Shown: positions 36,652-44,733 of the stretch, in pieces
Layout: the number at the start of each line of letters is the position of its first letter
Position numbering within the stretch: the first letter of the stretch is position 1
Source: an uncultured Collinsella sp.
GTDB taxonomy: Bacteria > Actinomycetota > Coriobacteriia > Coriobacteriales > Coriobacteriaceae
Length of the DNA stretch: 59,258 nucleotides
Assembly: GCA_900556605.1 (NCBI GenBank)
Contig: USPC01000003.1
Coordinates: 1 to 59,258 of the forward strand
Reading direction: 5' to 3'
Notes under the pieces: model-generated
Databases searched by the model: none
Seen by the model: only the letters and a program-made list of their open reading frames with translations
Told to the model about the DNA's origin: nothing
Translations under genes and position numbers: made by a program

Positions 36652-37380
36652 CTATTCGTTAACGTCCTCGGTATTGTCGCGGTCACTGGCAAGCATTGCT
36701 GCGCCGGCGACCGTCGTCGCTACGGCGGCGGCAGCGAGCCCGGCGGCAACGCCAGAACCGTCGCCCGTGTTGGCGAGCTTTCCGCCCGAGCTCTTGCCCT
36801 GGTCTCTCTTGTTGCCCTTGCCGTTCTTGTCGGCGCTGCCTGCGTTGGAACCCGTGCCGCTGCCGTTGCCGCCCGCACTGCCCGAGGCCGCTACGGTAAA
36901 GCTTGCGGCTCCGTCGGTGGCAAGCGTGTAGTTTTTCGCCGCGTCGCCCAACAGGCCTTTCGCACGCACCCAATACGTCCCCGCGGCAAATGCCTCGCCC
37001 TCGGCCATCGCCGTTCCCGGAGCGCCGTTCGCGTCGTGCACAAACTCGAGCTGGGCCGTGCAGGCATCGGTTTCGAGCTTGCCCTCGAGTGATGCCGCAA
37101 TCTTGGCGCGCACGTCTTCGCCGGCCTTAAGGCCTTCGAGTCCCTCAAAATGGGGCGTCAGCGCGCGTGGATCGATATCGATGGGCACAGAGCCCTGCAG
37201 CCCCGTAACGGTCTCGTTGCCCAGGGCGTCGACATCCACGTATTCAATGGCAAACGCATGGCCCGAAGCTGTCGCGTTGAGCGCGTTGCTGCTGTCAGCA
37301 AGGCGGAAATGACCCTCGCCAACGGTCTTGCCATCCTGGAATGAGGCATCGCTCAGCGAGTCGCCGTACGTCATGCGCAT
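36652..37380 (-). CDS. C-terminal part of the PLC-like surface protein (separated by frameshift)
   Basis: This frame continues the PI-PLC-like gene after a one-base loss near 37556. In the restored frame the segment begins YINPSGTEDTKSDYLKHIGI just after the frameshift and runs through Ig-like repeats (GTYWVRAKGLLGDAAKNYTL) to a Gly/Asn linker. It then ends in a sortase-type sorting signal: LANTG, a hydrophobic Ala/Val-rich helix and a charged tail. The first in-frame ATG at 37380 has no ribosome site, so this is not an independent gene. Restored, the whole protein would be about 832 residues, exported and wall-anchored. Confidence 0.8.
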   Translation of the reverse strand: MRMTYGDSLSDASFQDGKTVGEGHFRLADSSNALNATASGHAFAIEYVDVDALGNETVTGLQGSVPIDIDPRALTPHFEGLEGLKAGEDVRAKIAASLEGKLETDACTAQLEFVHDANGAPGTAMAEGEAFAAGTYWVRAKGLLGDAAKNYTLATDGAASFTVAASGSAGGNGSGTGSNAGSADKNGKGNKRDQGKSSGGKLANTGDGSGVAAGLAAAAVATTVAGAAMLASDRDNTEDVNE

Positions 37381-39149
37381 GCGGGTCGGGAGATAGTACG
37401 GGAGATAGTACGAAGCCGTCTGCTTGTGCTCCGTATCGTAATTGCGCTGGTAGATGCTCCGGGCCAGCGCCGCATCAACAAAGTCGGATGCGATGATGCC
37501 AATGTGCTTGAGGTAATCTGACTTTGTATCCTCGGTGCCGCTGGGGTTGATGTACGGCTCTTATACAGATGCTCGTTGACTACTCGTGCCGAGGTAAAAG
37601 GATTGCCTCCGTGCGACAAGCCCGTGCAGCTGGTGTAGTTGATAGACCAGCAGCGCTCCAGGACTTGCTCCTTGGCCCCGTTATCGTCCTCGACATCTAC
37701 CTCGTTGCGCGTGCGCCCGGTCGTTTCCTTCAGCGCATTATCGACCCAGCTGAGCTTGTCGGTTCCCGTGAGTTTGTACTTGTCCTGGGCGTATACCTTG
37801 GTGCAATAGGGCTCTTTGTCGCCTGTTTCTCCCGCGGCTTCAAAGCCCCGCGCGTCTTGGACGAGACACATAGTGGCGCTGTCGGAGTGAGCCTTGATCT
37901 TGTCATCCCATTCGGTAAGGTCGAGGCCCCACGTGTGGCCGCTTACACTGTTGCCGGCGAGCCTAAATCGACGCAGCAGAACGATCTTTCCGCGCACCTC
38001 GTGTAGCGCGGGGATTCGGCTCGACGTATAGAACAGTTTGGGGTTGTCGTCCAAAACCTTGGCGAAAGCCGTCGTAACACTTTCGTCGGTAGCCTCGTCG
38101 TTGCCTCGTGATACAAGCATGATGAGCGCTTCTGTCGGGTTTTCGTTCAAAAACGTTTTGAAGTAGCCTATGACATCGGAAAGATGCATAAAGTACGCGT
38201 CTTTTTTGAGCAGGTAGTAATCCCCGTGGTCGATACCGGGGTCGTCGCCCTTTCCGAGCCGGATATCAAAATAGCGAATGCCTTCGAGCAACTGCGTGGG
38301 AATGTAATCCTGCTGGCATTTTACTTGCGAGGATTGGGGCTCAGTGTCGTTGTCCACGCTGCAGGTGCCCGAATCGTGCGTACCCGGGATGCTCAGCTCG
38401 TCGAGGAACTTGTTGTCGTCGACGTATTTCATCCAACATGGCCCATCGACGTAGCTGCTGTACGTGATCCAGTCGAGGCTGCTAACCGTGGCATCGTTCT
38501 TTTTCATGTCGTAACCGATAAGTTCGAGCTCCCACGGAATGCTCTTACTCTTATGGCAGATCTTATTGTTGTCCTGGTCTTCGCCGTTCGATTCTATTGC
38601 CAGGTACTTAATGTCTTTTTTCTCGGTTTCTTTCTCGACCGTGCGGTCTCGGATGATATAGGTTCCGTTTGATTGACGCTCGAACGCAAAAGCGCGGCTG
38701 GGCTTGTTGTCATACTCGCCGCCCCATACGTGGATGACCTTTCCATCTTTGTCAGAGTCGTCGTCGACCGACCAAATGCTGTAGCCCGTCTTTTTATGCT
38801 CTTCGAAATTGAGCAAGGTGCGGATAGCATACCAGTTTGTATCGTCATTCTTGGTCGTTACGTTCTCAAGGATGAGCTTGCTGGACGTGCCGTCGTTAAA
38901 CAGGTGGCAGACGTTGCCGCGAACGTTGCCGTCTTGGTTGACGCTCGCGGTGCGAAAATAGCCCGCGGGGCGAAGGCGAATGACGAACTTGTCGAGGGTG
39001 GCCGCCGGTGTGGGCGTGTCTTCTGCAAATGCCGCGCGCATGGGAAGGCCCAATCCCGCGGTTTCGGGCAGGCTTGCAAGCGGCGACAACGCCGCAAGTC
39101 CTAGGCCCAGCGTAAACGCTCGACGACTGATGGCGTGGTGTTCGGTCAT
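37371..39149 (-). CDS. Secreted PI-PLC X-domain protein, N-terminal part (frameshifted)
   Basis: The protein begins with a twin-arginine-like signal (SRRAFTLGLGLAALSPL), then a region of about 200 residues resembling a lectin-like beta domain, then a phosphatidylinositol-specific phospholipase C X domain. Catalytic histidines are H258 in SIPGTHDSGT and H308 in GIDHGDYY; ALIMLVSRG is a conserved barrel strand. The last 35 or so residues, after EHLYK, are out of frame and nonsensical, because the frame shifts near 37556. GGAGG precedes the ATG at 39149, and TATAGT (39198-39193) is a good -10. The enzyme would act on glycosyl-phosphatidylinositol or related lipids outside the cell. Confidence 0.85.
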   Translation of the reverse strand: MTEHHAISRRAFTLGLGLAALSPLASLPETAGLGLPMRAAFAEDTPTPAATLDKFVIRLRPAGYFRTASVNQDGNVRGNVCHLFNDGTSSKLILENVTTKNDDTNWYAIRTLLNFEEHKKTGYSIWSVDDDSDKDGKVIHVWGGEYDNKPSRAFAFERQSNGTYIIRDRTVEKETEKKDIKYLAIESNGEDQDNNKICHKSKSIPWELELIGYDMKKNDATVSSLDWITYSSYVDGPCWMKYVDDNKFLDELSIPGTHDSGTCSVDNDTEPQSSQVKCQQDYIPTQLLEGIRYFDIRLGKGDDPGIDHGDYYLLKKDAYFMHLSDVIGYFKTFLNENPTEALIMLVSRGNDEATDESVTTAFAKVLDDNPKLFYTSSRIPALHEVRGKIVLLRRFRLAGNSVSGHTWGLDLTEWDDKIKAHSDSATMCLVQDARGFEAAGETGDKEPYCTKVYAQDKYKLTGTDKLSWVDNALKETTGRTRNEVDVEDDNGAKEQVLERCWSINYTSCTGLSHGGNPFTSARVVNEHLYKSRTSTPAAPRIQSQITSSTLASSHPTLLMRRWPGASTSAITIRSTSRRLRTISRTISRPACA

Positions 39150-39455
39150 AACTCCTCCATTCGCAGGGTGCGGTAATGCGCTCATTTTGGTCACTATACT
39201 GCCCGGATGTTTAAAGGTGTCGGCTTAAATTGTGTGCGCGGCGCTATAAATCGGCGGGCGGACGTGTTTGGGTGCTTGCCGTTTTCGTACCGTTGCCACA
39301 TTTGGGGTGGTTCCGGCGTCCGGCATCCTCGCGTTCGTCAGGTGCCGGCATAAGAAAGGGAGGGTCGGTTTACCGGCCCTCCCTTAGTACGAAACGCTGG
39401 GGCACCGTCGCTTGTTTGCACTGCGCCCGTGTTTCCCGCTGCGCTCGCCAGTTGC
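39150..39455. other. Intergenic region between PLC-like gene and lipoprotein gene
   Basis: It contains the PLC-like promoter (-10 TATAGT at 39198-39193, weak -35) and the terminator of the lipoprotein gene at 39351-39383. I see no other gene. Confidence 0.6.
39351..39383 (-). terminator. Terminator of the first lipoprotein gene
   Basis: GGGAGGGTCGG pairs with CCGGCCCTCCC (one wobble, 4-base loop) and runs into TTTCTTA on the minus strand. Confidence 0.75.
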
Positions 39456-40049
39456 TTAGCGCTTGATCTCGATATCGTCGAGCTTGACGTCCATGGCCTC
39501 GGTCTTGGCTTCGGCGATGTCGTCGGCAAATTCCAGAGACTTCATCATGGTCTCGACGGCGTCCTTGTGCTCCTCGACGTTGTCGATGCTCACGTATACG
39601 CTGCCGCCGCCTGCTTCGGTGAAGTACTCAGTCGTCACGCCGCCCGAGTGTGTATAGGAAGCGTTGCGCCAGGTCTTGCCGTTGTACTTGACGGGATCAT
39701 TCTCGGTCCACTCAAAGTTGGCCTTCCATTTGGCCTCGTAGTCGAACAGCTCGTCAGCGTTCTTGTCAGAGTCGAAGACGGGGATGAAGCGGTCGCTGGC
39801 GTGCTCGCTCTCGGTGAACTTAAACTGGGCCCTATCGGCCGTGTCGCCTGCGACGTCCGTGATTTCGACGCCCTCGGGCACCTCGACCTTAAACCAGATG
39901 AAGTCGGTCCTCATATCCACGGCTGGCTTTTCTGCGCCGCCGCCACCGCCACTGCCGGTAGCGCCGCCGCTTCCGCCGCAACCCACCAGGGCAACCGCGG
40001 CAAAGAGACTGATGCAGAGGGTGAGAATCGCAAAGGCCTTCTTTTTCAT
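39456..40049 (-). CDS. Lipoprotein A of a tandem paralogous pair
   Basis: The 197-residue protein has a type II signal peptide (KKKAFAILTLCISLFAAVALVGC) with lipobox LVGC and a Gly/Ser linker. The mature domain contains TDFIWFKVEVPEGVEITDVAGD, NGKTWRNASYTHSGG and a C-terminal pair of beta strands (MDVKLDDIEIK). It is strongly similar to the neighbouring protein encoded at 40290-40889. No family is recognised. GAGGAGGA precedes the ATG. Confidence 0.8.
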   Translation of the reverse strand: MKKKAFAILTLCISLFAAVALVGCGGSGGATGSGGGGGAEKPAVDMRTDFIWFKVEVPEGVEITDVAGDTADRAQFKFTESEHASDRFIPVFDSDKNADELFDYEAKWKANFEWTENDPVKYNGKTWRNASYTHSGGVTTEYFTEAGGGSVYVSIDNVEEHKDAVETMMKSLEFADDIAEAKTEAMDVKLDDIEIKR

Positions 40050-40122
40050 GGTCGTGTCCTCCTCGATCTGTAACCGCCCATGGATTACCTGCCTTTACTG
40101 TACGCGTGGACGGCTCGCTAGG

Positions 40123-40140
40123 GTGGGCCATGTGTCCCAT
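40123..40140. promoter_or_regulatory. Shared 18-bp operator-like site upstream of lipoprotein A
   Basis: The sequence contains a dyad of form TGGGnCAnnTGnCCCA and recurs identically at 41088-41105 upstream of lipoprotein B. It lies about 74 bases before the start codon of A. Confidence 0.45.
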
Positions 40141-40289
40141 TCTGAGGGCTGGAATTGCGCCGACAAGTGGCAATATGCGCGGGTCCAAAAGAGGGGAGGG
40201 CCGATGCTGTCGGCCCCCCCCGGGTTGGGCGCCCGTTGTTTTAATGGGCGCATGCGCGCTGGTGCGCGTAGGCGCGTGCGGGTGTCCCG

Positions 40290-40889
40290 TTACTTGATCT
40301 CGATGCTCGAAATCTCGACTTCGCGTGCCTCGGAAACTGCCTCTGCCATGTCATCGGGGAACTCGATGGAGTTGAGGAGCGCCTCGGCTTCTTTCTTGTG
40401 CTGGTCGAAGTTCGAGATGAGGACGTAGACGCTTCCCGGCTCAACGTCGGTAAAGAGGAGGGTTGTGATGCCACTGTTGTCCTCGTACGTTCCGACGAGC
40501 CACGTCCTGCCGTTATACTCGACGGACCCGCCATCCTTCCACTGGAACGTATCCCCCTTCTTTTCCGCCTGGTCGGCGTGGGATTCCTCGGCAGTCAGCG
40601 CTTTTTTCCAAACGGGGATAAAACGATCGGCCGAGGCGTTCTCGTCTTCGGGGAAGGTGAGCTGGACCCTGTCGGCATTCTTGCCGGCGGAGTCGCTTAC
40701 GCCGACGCCCTCGGGCATCTCGACCTTAAACCAGATAAAGTCGGTCTTCTTGGCGACGGGGGTCTTTTCCTTGCTCTCGCTCTTGGAGGCGCTGCTGCCG
40801 CCCGATGCGCTCCCGCCGCAGCCGACAAGGGCAAACGCGGCAAAGAGGGCGATGCAAAGGGAAAGGATCGATAGGGTCTTTTTCTTCAT
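40290..40889 (-). CDS. Lipoprotein B of a tandem paralogous pair
   Basis: The 199-residue paralogue of lipoprotein A has a near-identical signal peptide (KKKTLSILSLCIALFAAFALVGC), a Ser/Lys linker in place of Gly, and the same mature core (TDFIWFKVEMPEGVGVSDSAG, NGRTWLVGTYEDNSG, VEISSIEIK). AAGGAGGA precedes the ATG at 40889, and an upstream in-frame start lacks a site. The pair arose by tandem duplication. Function is unknown; a small ligand-binding or envelope role is possible. Confidence 0.8.
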   Translation of the reverse strand: MKKKTLSILSLCIALFAAFALVGCGGSASGGSSASKSESKEKTPVAKKTDFIWFKVEMPEGVGVSDSAGKNADRVQLTFPEDENASADRFIPVWKKALTAEESHADQAEKKGDTFQWKDGGSVEYNGRTWLVGTYEDNSGITTLLFTDVEPGSVYVLISNFDQHKKEAEALLNSIEFPDDMAEAVSEAREVEISSIEIK

Positions 40890-41087
40890 GGTGGCGTCCT
40901 CCTTGTCTGCCAGGGACATCGTGTGCCGCGGATCGCTGGGGCGGCGGTTGCGCGTGCACATGACGACTTTGTTTGCTGTGCGGTGATTCCTCCATTCGTC
41001 GTCCGGTGCCGTGATGAGCGTTGCCCCAACATGGGGCTCCTTACCTATATGTATGCCCTAGTTGCCGCTGCCCGGGAGTCTCGAAAC

Positions 41088-41105
41088 GTGGGCCATGTGT
41101 CCCAT
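41088..41105. promoter_or_regulatory. Shared 18-bp operator-like site upstream of lipoprotein B
   Basis: Identical over 18 bases to 40123-40140. It lies about 200 bases before lipoprotein B and 56 bases before the fchA promoter, so it could act on either side. Confidence 0.45.
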
Positions 41106-41160
41106 GTTTGCGTTGGCATGGCCTATCGTTCGTCATAGAAATCCGCGATGGCCAGGTGTG

Positions 41161-41189
41161 CTGACGCCCATGTGCTTATGGGCTAGACT
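41161..41189 (+). promoter_or_regulatory. Promoter of fchA-folD
   Basis: CTGACG (41161-41166) and TAGACT (41184-41189) are 17 bases apart. Confidence 0.5.
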
Positions 41190-41266
41190 TAGCACCATTA
41201 CGTGTTCGATGCGGTTGGTCGGCGGTTGCCGCCTGACCGATGTATATGACTTGAAGGTGCGTGCGT

Positions 41267-41899
41267 ATGAGCCAAGAGATGATGGATAAAACCTGTCGAG
41301 AGTTTGCCGAGGCACTTGCCGCACGCGAGCCGGTTCCCGGCGGTGGCAGCGCGAGCGCCTTTGTGGGCGCGCTGGGCGCCTCGCTGTGCGGAATGGTTGC
41401 CCGCTACGGTGCGACCAATCCCGCGCTTGCTGATCGTGCGGATGACCTGACGCGTGCGTTTGCCCATGCTGATGAGCTGGCCCAGGAGCTTGTCGAGTTG
41501 GTTGCCGAGGACGTTCGTGCCTATGGGCAGGTGTCCGCGGCATACGGTATTCCGCGTGACGATCCGGCTCGAGCGACCGCGATTCAGGATGCGCTGCATG
41601 TGGCCGCTATGCCGCCGTATCGCATTATGGATGCCTGCGGGCGCGCGCTGGCGCTGCTCGAGGACATGGCCGACAAGGGTTCGCGTCAGCTGCTGTCCGA
41701 TGTGGCGTGCGGCGCCGTGTTCTGCCGTTCCGCTATGCAGGGCGCGAGCTTGACGCTCTTTGCGAACACCACGTCTATGAAGGATCGCGCTCGTGCTGAG
41801 GAGCTCGAGACGGCGTGTGATGAGTTGCTCGACATGTGGTTGCCGCGCGCCGATGCGCTGGCGCGCCGCGCCGCCGACGCCGCAAGGAAGAGGGGATAG
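41267..41899 (+). CDS. fchA: Cyclodeaminase/cyclohydrolase family protein (FchA, FTCD_C)
   Basis: The 210-residue protein belongs to the formiminotransferase-cyclodeaminase C-terminal family, whose stand-alone members act as formimidoyl-THF cyclodeaminase or methenyl-THF cyclohydrolase. The N-terminal VPGGGSASAFVGALGASL is the folate-binding signature and the rest is helical. AAGGTG lies seven bases before the ATG at 41267. Its stop codon is two bases before the folD start, so the two are co-transcribed. Because the adjoining FolD appears to lack cyclohydrolase function, this protein probably hydrolyses methenyl-THF. Confidence 0.85.
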   Translation: MSQEMMDKTCREFAEALAAREPVPGGGSASAFVGALGASLCGMVARYGATNPALADRADDLTRAFAHADELAQELVELVAEDVRAYGQVSAAYGIPRDDPARATAIQDALHVAAMPPYRIMDACGRALALLEDMADKGSRQLLSDVACGAVFCRSAMQGASLTLFANTTSMKDRARAEELETACDELLDMWLPRADALARRAADAARKRG

Positions 41900-41901
41900 C
41901 C

Positions 41902-42756
41902 ATGGCTGAACTGCTGAAGGGTGCCCCCGTTGCTCGCGCTTTGACTGAGGAACTTGCTGCTCGCTGCGTGGCCTTGCGCGAGCGCGGCGTTGTGCCGACG
42001 CTGGCTATCGTGCGCGTGGGTGAACGCGAGGACGACCTATCCTACGAGCGCGGTGCGCTCAAGCGCTGCGAAAAGGTTGGCATTGAGGCTCGCCGCGTTT
42101 TGCTTCCTGCCGATGTTTCGCAGGACGAGCTGTTGGCGGCCATCGAGGACATCAATACCGATTCGTCTGTTCATGGCTGCCTGATGTTCCGCCCGCTGCC
42201 CGCCGGCCTTGACGAGGATGCGGTTGCCGCGGCACTCGATCCTGCCACGGACGTTGACTCCATGACGCCGGTTTCGCTGCTCACCACGCTTTCGGGGCGC
42301 GGCGAGGGTTTTGCCCCCTGCACAGCCGAAGCCGTGCTTGCTTTGCTGGATCATTACGGCGTTGAGCTGGATGGAGCTAAGGTTGCTGTGGTCGGGCGCT
42401 CGCTGGTGATCGGGCGTCCTGTTGCCGCCATGCTTACGGCGCGCAATGCGACCGTGACGACGTGCCATACGCATACGCGCGACCTTGCTGCCGAGTGCCG
42501 TGCTGCCGACATTGTGGTTGCCGCCGTTGGACGCGCGCGTACGATTGGCGTGGATGCGGTTCGCGAGGGCCAGACGATCATCGATGTTGGCATTAATTGG
42601 GACGAGGCCGCTGGCAAGCTGGTGGGTGACGTCGATTCTGATGCTGCGGAGCCGGTCGTTAACGCCATCACGCCCGTGCCGGGCGGCGTGGGCGCTGTGA
42701 CGACGGCGATCCTCGCTAAACACGTGATCGAAGCGGCCGAGCGCGCATCGAAATAG
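41902..42756 (+). CDS. folD: FolD-like methylene-THF dehydrogenase, probably lacking cyclohydrolase activity
   Basis: The 284-residue protein has the complete FolD fold. The N-terminal folate domain contains PTLAIVRVG; the C-terminal NADP domain has VVGRSLVIGRPVAAML, and the tail is TPVPGGVGAVT. The catalytic motif differs: where FolD has Y-x3-K (YVxSK), this protein has YERGA, placing alanine 52 at the essential lysine, and the QLPLP motif reads FRPLP (R97 for Gln). D119 of the DVD motif remains. The next lysine, K54, is two positions away. It is therefore expected to oxidise or reduce but not to hydrolyse. It follows fchA after two bases. Confidence 0.85.
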   Translation: MAELLKGAPVARALTEELAARCVALRERGVVPTLAIVRVGEREDDLSYERGALKRCEKVGIEARRVLLPADVSQDELLAAIEDINTDSSVHGCLMFRPLPAGLDEDAVAAALDPATDVDSMTPVSLLTTLSGRGEGFAPCTAEAVLALLDHYGVELDGAKVAVVGRSLVIGRPVAAMLTARNATVTTCHTHTRDLAAECRAADIVVAAVGRARTIGVDAVREGQTIIDVGINWDEAAGKLVGDVDSDAAEPVVNAITPVPGGVGAVTTAILAKHVIEAAERASK

Positions 42757-42789
42757 GCGTTTTGGGCTGTTTGAGGGGTTAGCTCTATA

Positions 42790-43028
42790 CCCCGTGGACA
42801 GAAAATGCCAAATATGAGTACTGTTGCCAAGATAGTCACATATATTTTAGGCCAAATAGGTTCTCTAACGATATTTATTATCGATAGAGAGCCTATTTTA
42901 TTGGACCTATGAGGAATTACATCATCTAATTTTTGAACAAATGTAGACTTTCGACACCCATACGTAGCAAAATTGCTGTTACTAAATTGGTGACAGTACT
43001 CATATTTGGCATTTTTTGACCACAGGGG
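42790..43028. mobile_element. AT-rich palindromic (MITE-like) element
   Basis: Terminal inverted repeats of about 38-40 bases with a perfect 23-bp core (42802-42824 with 42993-43015) flank an AT-rich interior of about 170 bases, in contrast to the GC-rich surroundings. The interior has its own hairpin (AAATAGGTTCTCT with AGAGAGCCTATTT, 42853-42898 approximately). There is no reading frame of note. It fills the gap between folD and the dipeptidase gene. Mobility is inferred from structure and composition. Confidence 0.6.
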
Positions 43029-43110
43029 TTGCCAGCGCCGTGGTTTCGCCCTTTCTGCGCCGAAGCGATACACTGTTATCGTTTGATTTCTTCGCTCAAG
43101 GAGGATGCGC

Positions 43111-44634
43111 ATGCCGTGCACAACGATTTTGGTTGGTAAGAACGCGAGCTACGACGGGTCGACGTTGGTCGCCCGCAACGAGGATTCGTCCAACGGGGTG
43201 TTTGAGCCCAAGCGTATGCGTGTGGTGCATCCCGACGAGCAGCCGCGCGTCTATACGAGCGTCCTGAGTCACCTGACCGTTGAACTGCCCGATAACCCCA
43301 TGCGCTACACGAGCGTCCCCGATGTTGTCCCGGGCCACGGCATCTGGGCCGAGGCCGGTTTCAACGAGCTCAATGTGGGCATGTCCGCAACCGAGACGCT
43401 CACCACCAACGAGCGCGTTCGCGGCGCCGACCCGCTCGTCGACTACGTGCCCGCCAAGGGCAACGAGGACGAGGACGGCTATGTTCCGGCGCAGCCCGGC
43501 GGTCTGGGCGAGGAGGACATGGTGACCCTGGTGCTGCCATATGCCAAATCCGCCCGCGACGGCGTACGCATTCTGGGTGACCTGCTCGAGCGTTATGGCA
43601 CCTACGAGAACAACGGCATCGCCTTTAGCGATGTGGACGAGATCTGGTGGCTCGAGACCATCGGCGGTCACCACTGGATCGCCAAGCGCGTGCCTGACGA
43701 CGCCTATGTGACCATGCCCAACCAGCTGGGTATCGACAGCTTTGACCTGGATGACGCCGAGGGCGCCCAGGCCGACCACATGTGCTCCGCCGACCTGCGC
43801 GCCTGGATGACCGAGTGGCATCTGGACCTGACGCTGGGCGTTGAGGGCGACGGCCCGGCTGCGGTCTTTAACCCGCGCGAGGCCTTTGGCTCGCACAGCG
43901 ACAGCGACCATGTCTACAACACGCCGCGCGCCTGGTACATGCAGCGCTGCCTCAACCCCAGCGACGTGTGGGATGGCCCCGACGCCGACTACACGCCCGA
44001 GAGCGACGACATTCCCTGGAGTCGCGCGCCCGAGCGCAAGGTGACCATCGAGGACATCAAGTACGTACTCTCGAGCCACTACCAGGGCACGGAGTACGAC
44101 TGCTACGGCAGCAAGGGCACGCCCGCCACGCGCGGTGCCTATCGCCCCATCGGCATCAACCGTAACAGCCAGCTCGCCGTGCTGCAGCTGCGCCCCTATG
44201 CGCAGCCGGCCTACCGCGCCGTGCAGTGGATGGCCTTTGGTTCCAACTCGTTTAACGCGCTGGTTCCGCTGTACGCCAACGTCGAGACCATGCCCGAGTA
44301 CTTTGCCGACACGCAGGCTCGCGTGACGTCCGAAAACTTCTACTGGGCCAACCGCCTGATCGGCGCGCTGGCCGACGTCCGCTTCCATGAGTGCGGCCGC
44401 GCTGTGGAGGACTACCAGGAGAAGGTCGGTGGCATGGGCCACAAGCAGATCCATGACGTCGACGCTGTCGTAGCCGTTCTGCCCGAGGCCGAGGTGCCTG
44501 CCGAGCTTGCACGCGCCAACGAGGTCTTTGCCGAGCGTGTTCGTGTAGAGACCGATGCTCTACTGGGCAAGGTGCTCTACACCACGAGCTGCGCCATGAA
44601 GAACTCTTTCGCGATGAACGACAACGTGAGATAG
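43111..44634 (+). CDS. C69 family dipeptidase (PepD)
   Basis: The 507-residue protein is an N-terminal-nucleophile dipeptidase of family C69. The mature N-terminal cysteine would be C3 in MPCTTILVGKNASYDGST, exposed by removing only Met-Pro, so this is a form with almost no propeptide. ARNEDS is the conserved second block. The C-terminal half has the usual NRNSQLAVLQLRPYA block. AAGGAGG lies six bases before the ATG at 43111. It hydrolyses broad-specificity dipeptides and probably works with other peptidases in peptide fermentation. Confidence 0.9.
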   Translation: MPCTTILVGKNASYDGSTLVARNEDSSNGVFEPKRMRVVHPDEQPRVYTSVLSHLTVELPDNPMRYTSVPDVVPGHGIWAEAGFNELNVGMSATETLTTNERVRGADPLVDYVPAKGNEDEDGYVPAQPGGLGEEDMVTLVLPYAKSARDGVRILGDLLERYGTYENNGIAFSDVDEIWWLETIGGHHWIAKRVPDDAYVTMPNQLGIDSFDLDDAEGAQADHMCSADLRAWMTEWHLDLTLGVEGDGPAAVFNPREAFGSHSDSDHVYNTPRAWYMQRCLNPSDVWDGPDADYTPESDDIPWSRAPERKVTIEDIKYVLSSHYQGTEYDCYGSKGTPATRGAYRPIGINRNSQLAVLQLRPYAQPAYRAVQWMAFGSNSFNALVPLYANVETMPEYFADTQARVTSENFYWANRLIGALADVRFHECGRAVEDYQEKVGGMGHKQIHDVDAVVAVLPEAEVPAELARANEVFAERVRVETDALLGKVLYTTSCAMKNSFAMNDNVR

Positions 44635-44733
44635 GGATTTCCCGTCGATCGAATAGCTCTAAAACGCTTTGTCGCTTTCACTCAATCTTGGGTACAAGAA
44701 CGCCAATGCAGTTGTTTGTGATTGGAGACAGCC

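Larger units (their letters stand above)
40890..41266. other. Intergenic region between lipoprotein B and fchA
   Basis: It holds the second copy of the 18-bp dyad (41088-41105) and a promoter for fchA (41161-41189). No coding sequence is evident. Confidence 0.5.

Noticed and set aside
40229..40251. Hairpin after lipoprotein B as a terminator
   Set aside because: GCGCCC can pair with GGGCGC but there is no T tract in either direction, so termination is not supported.
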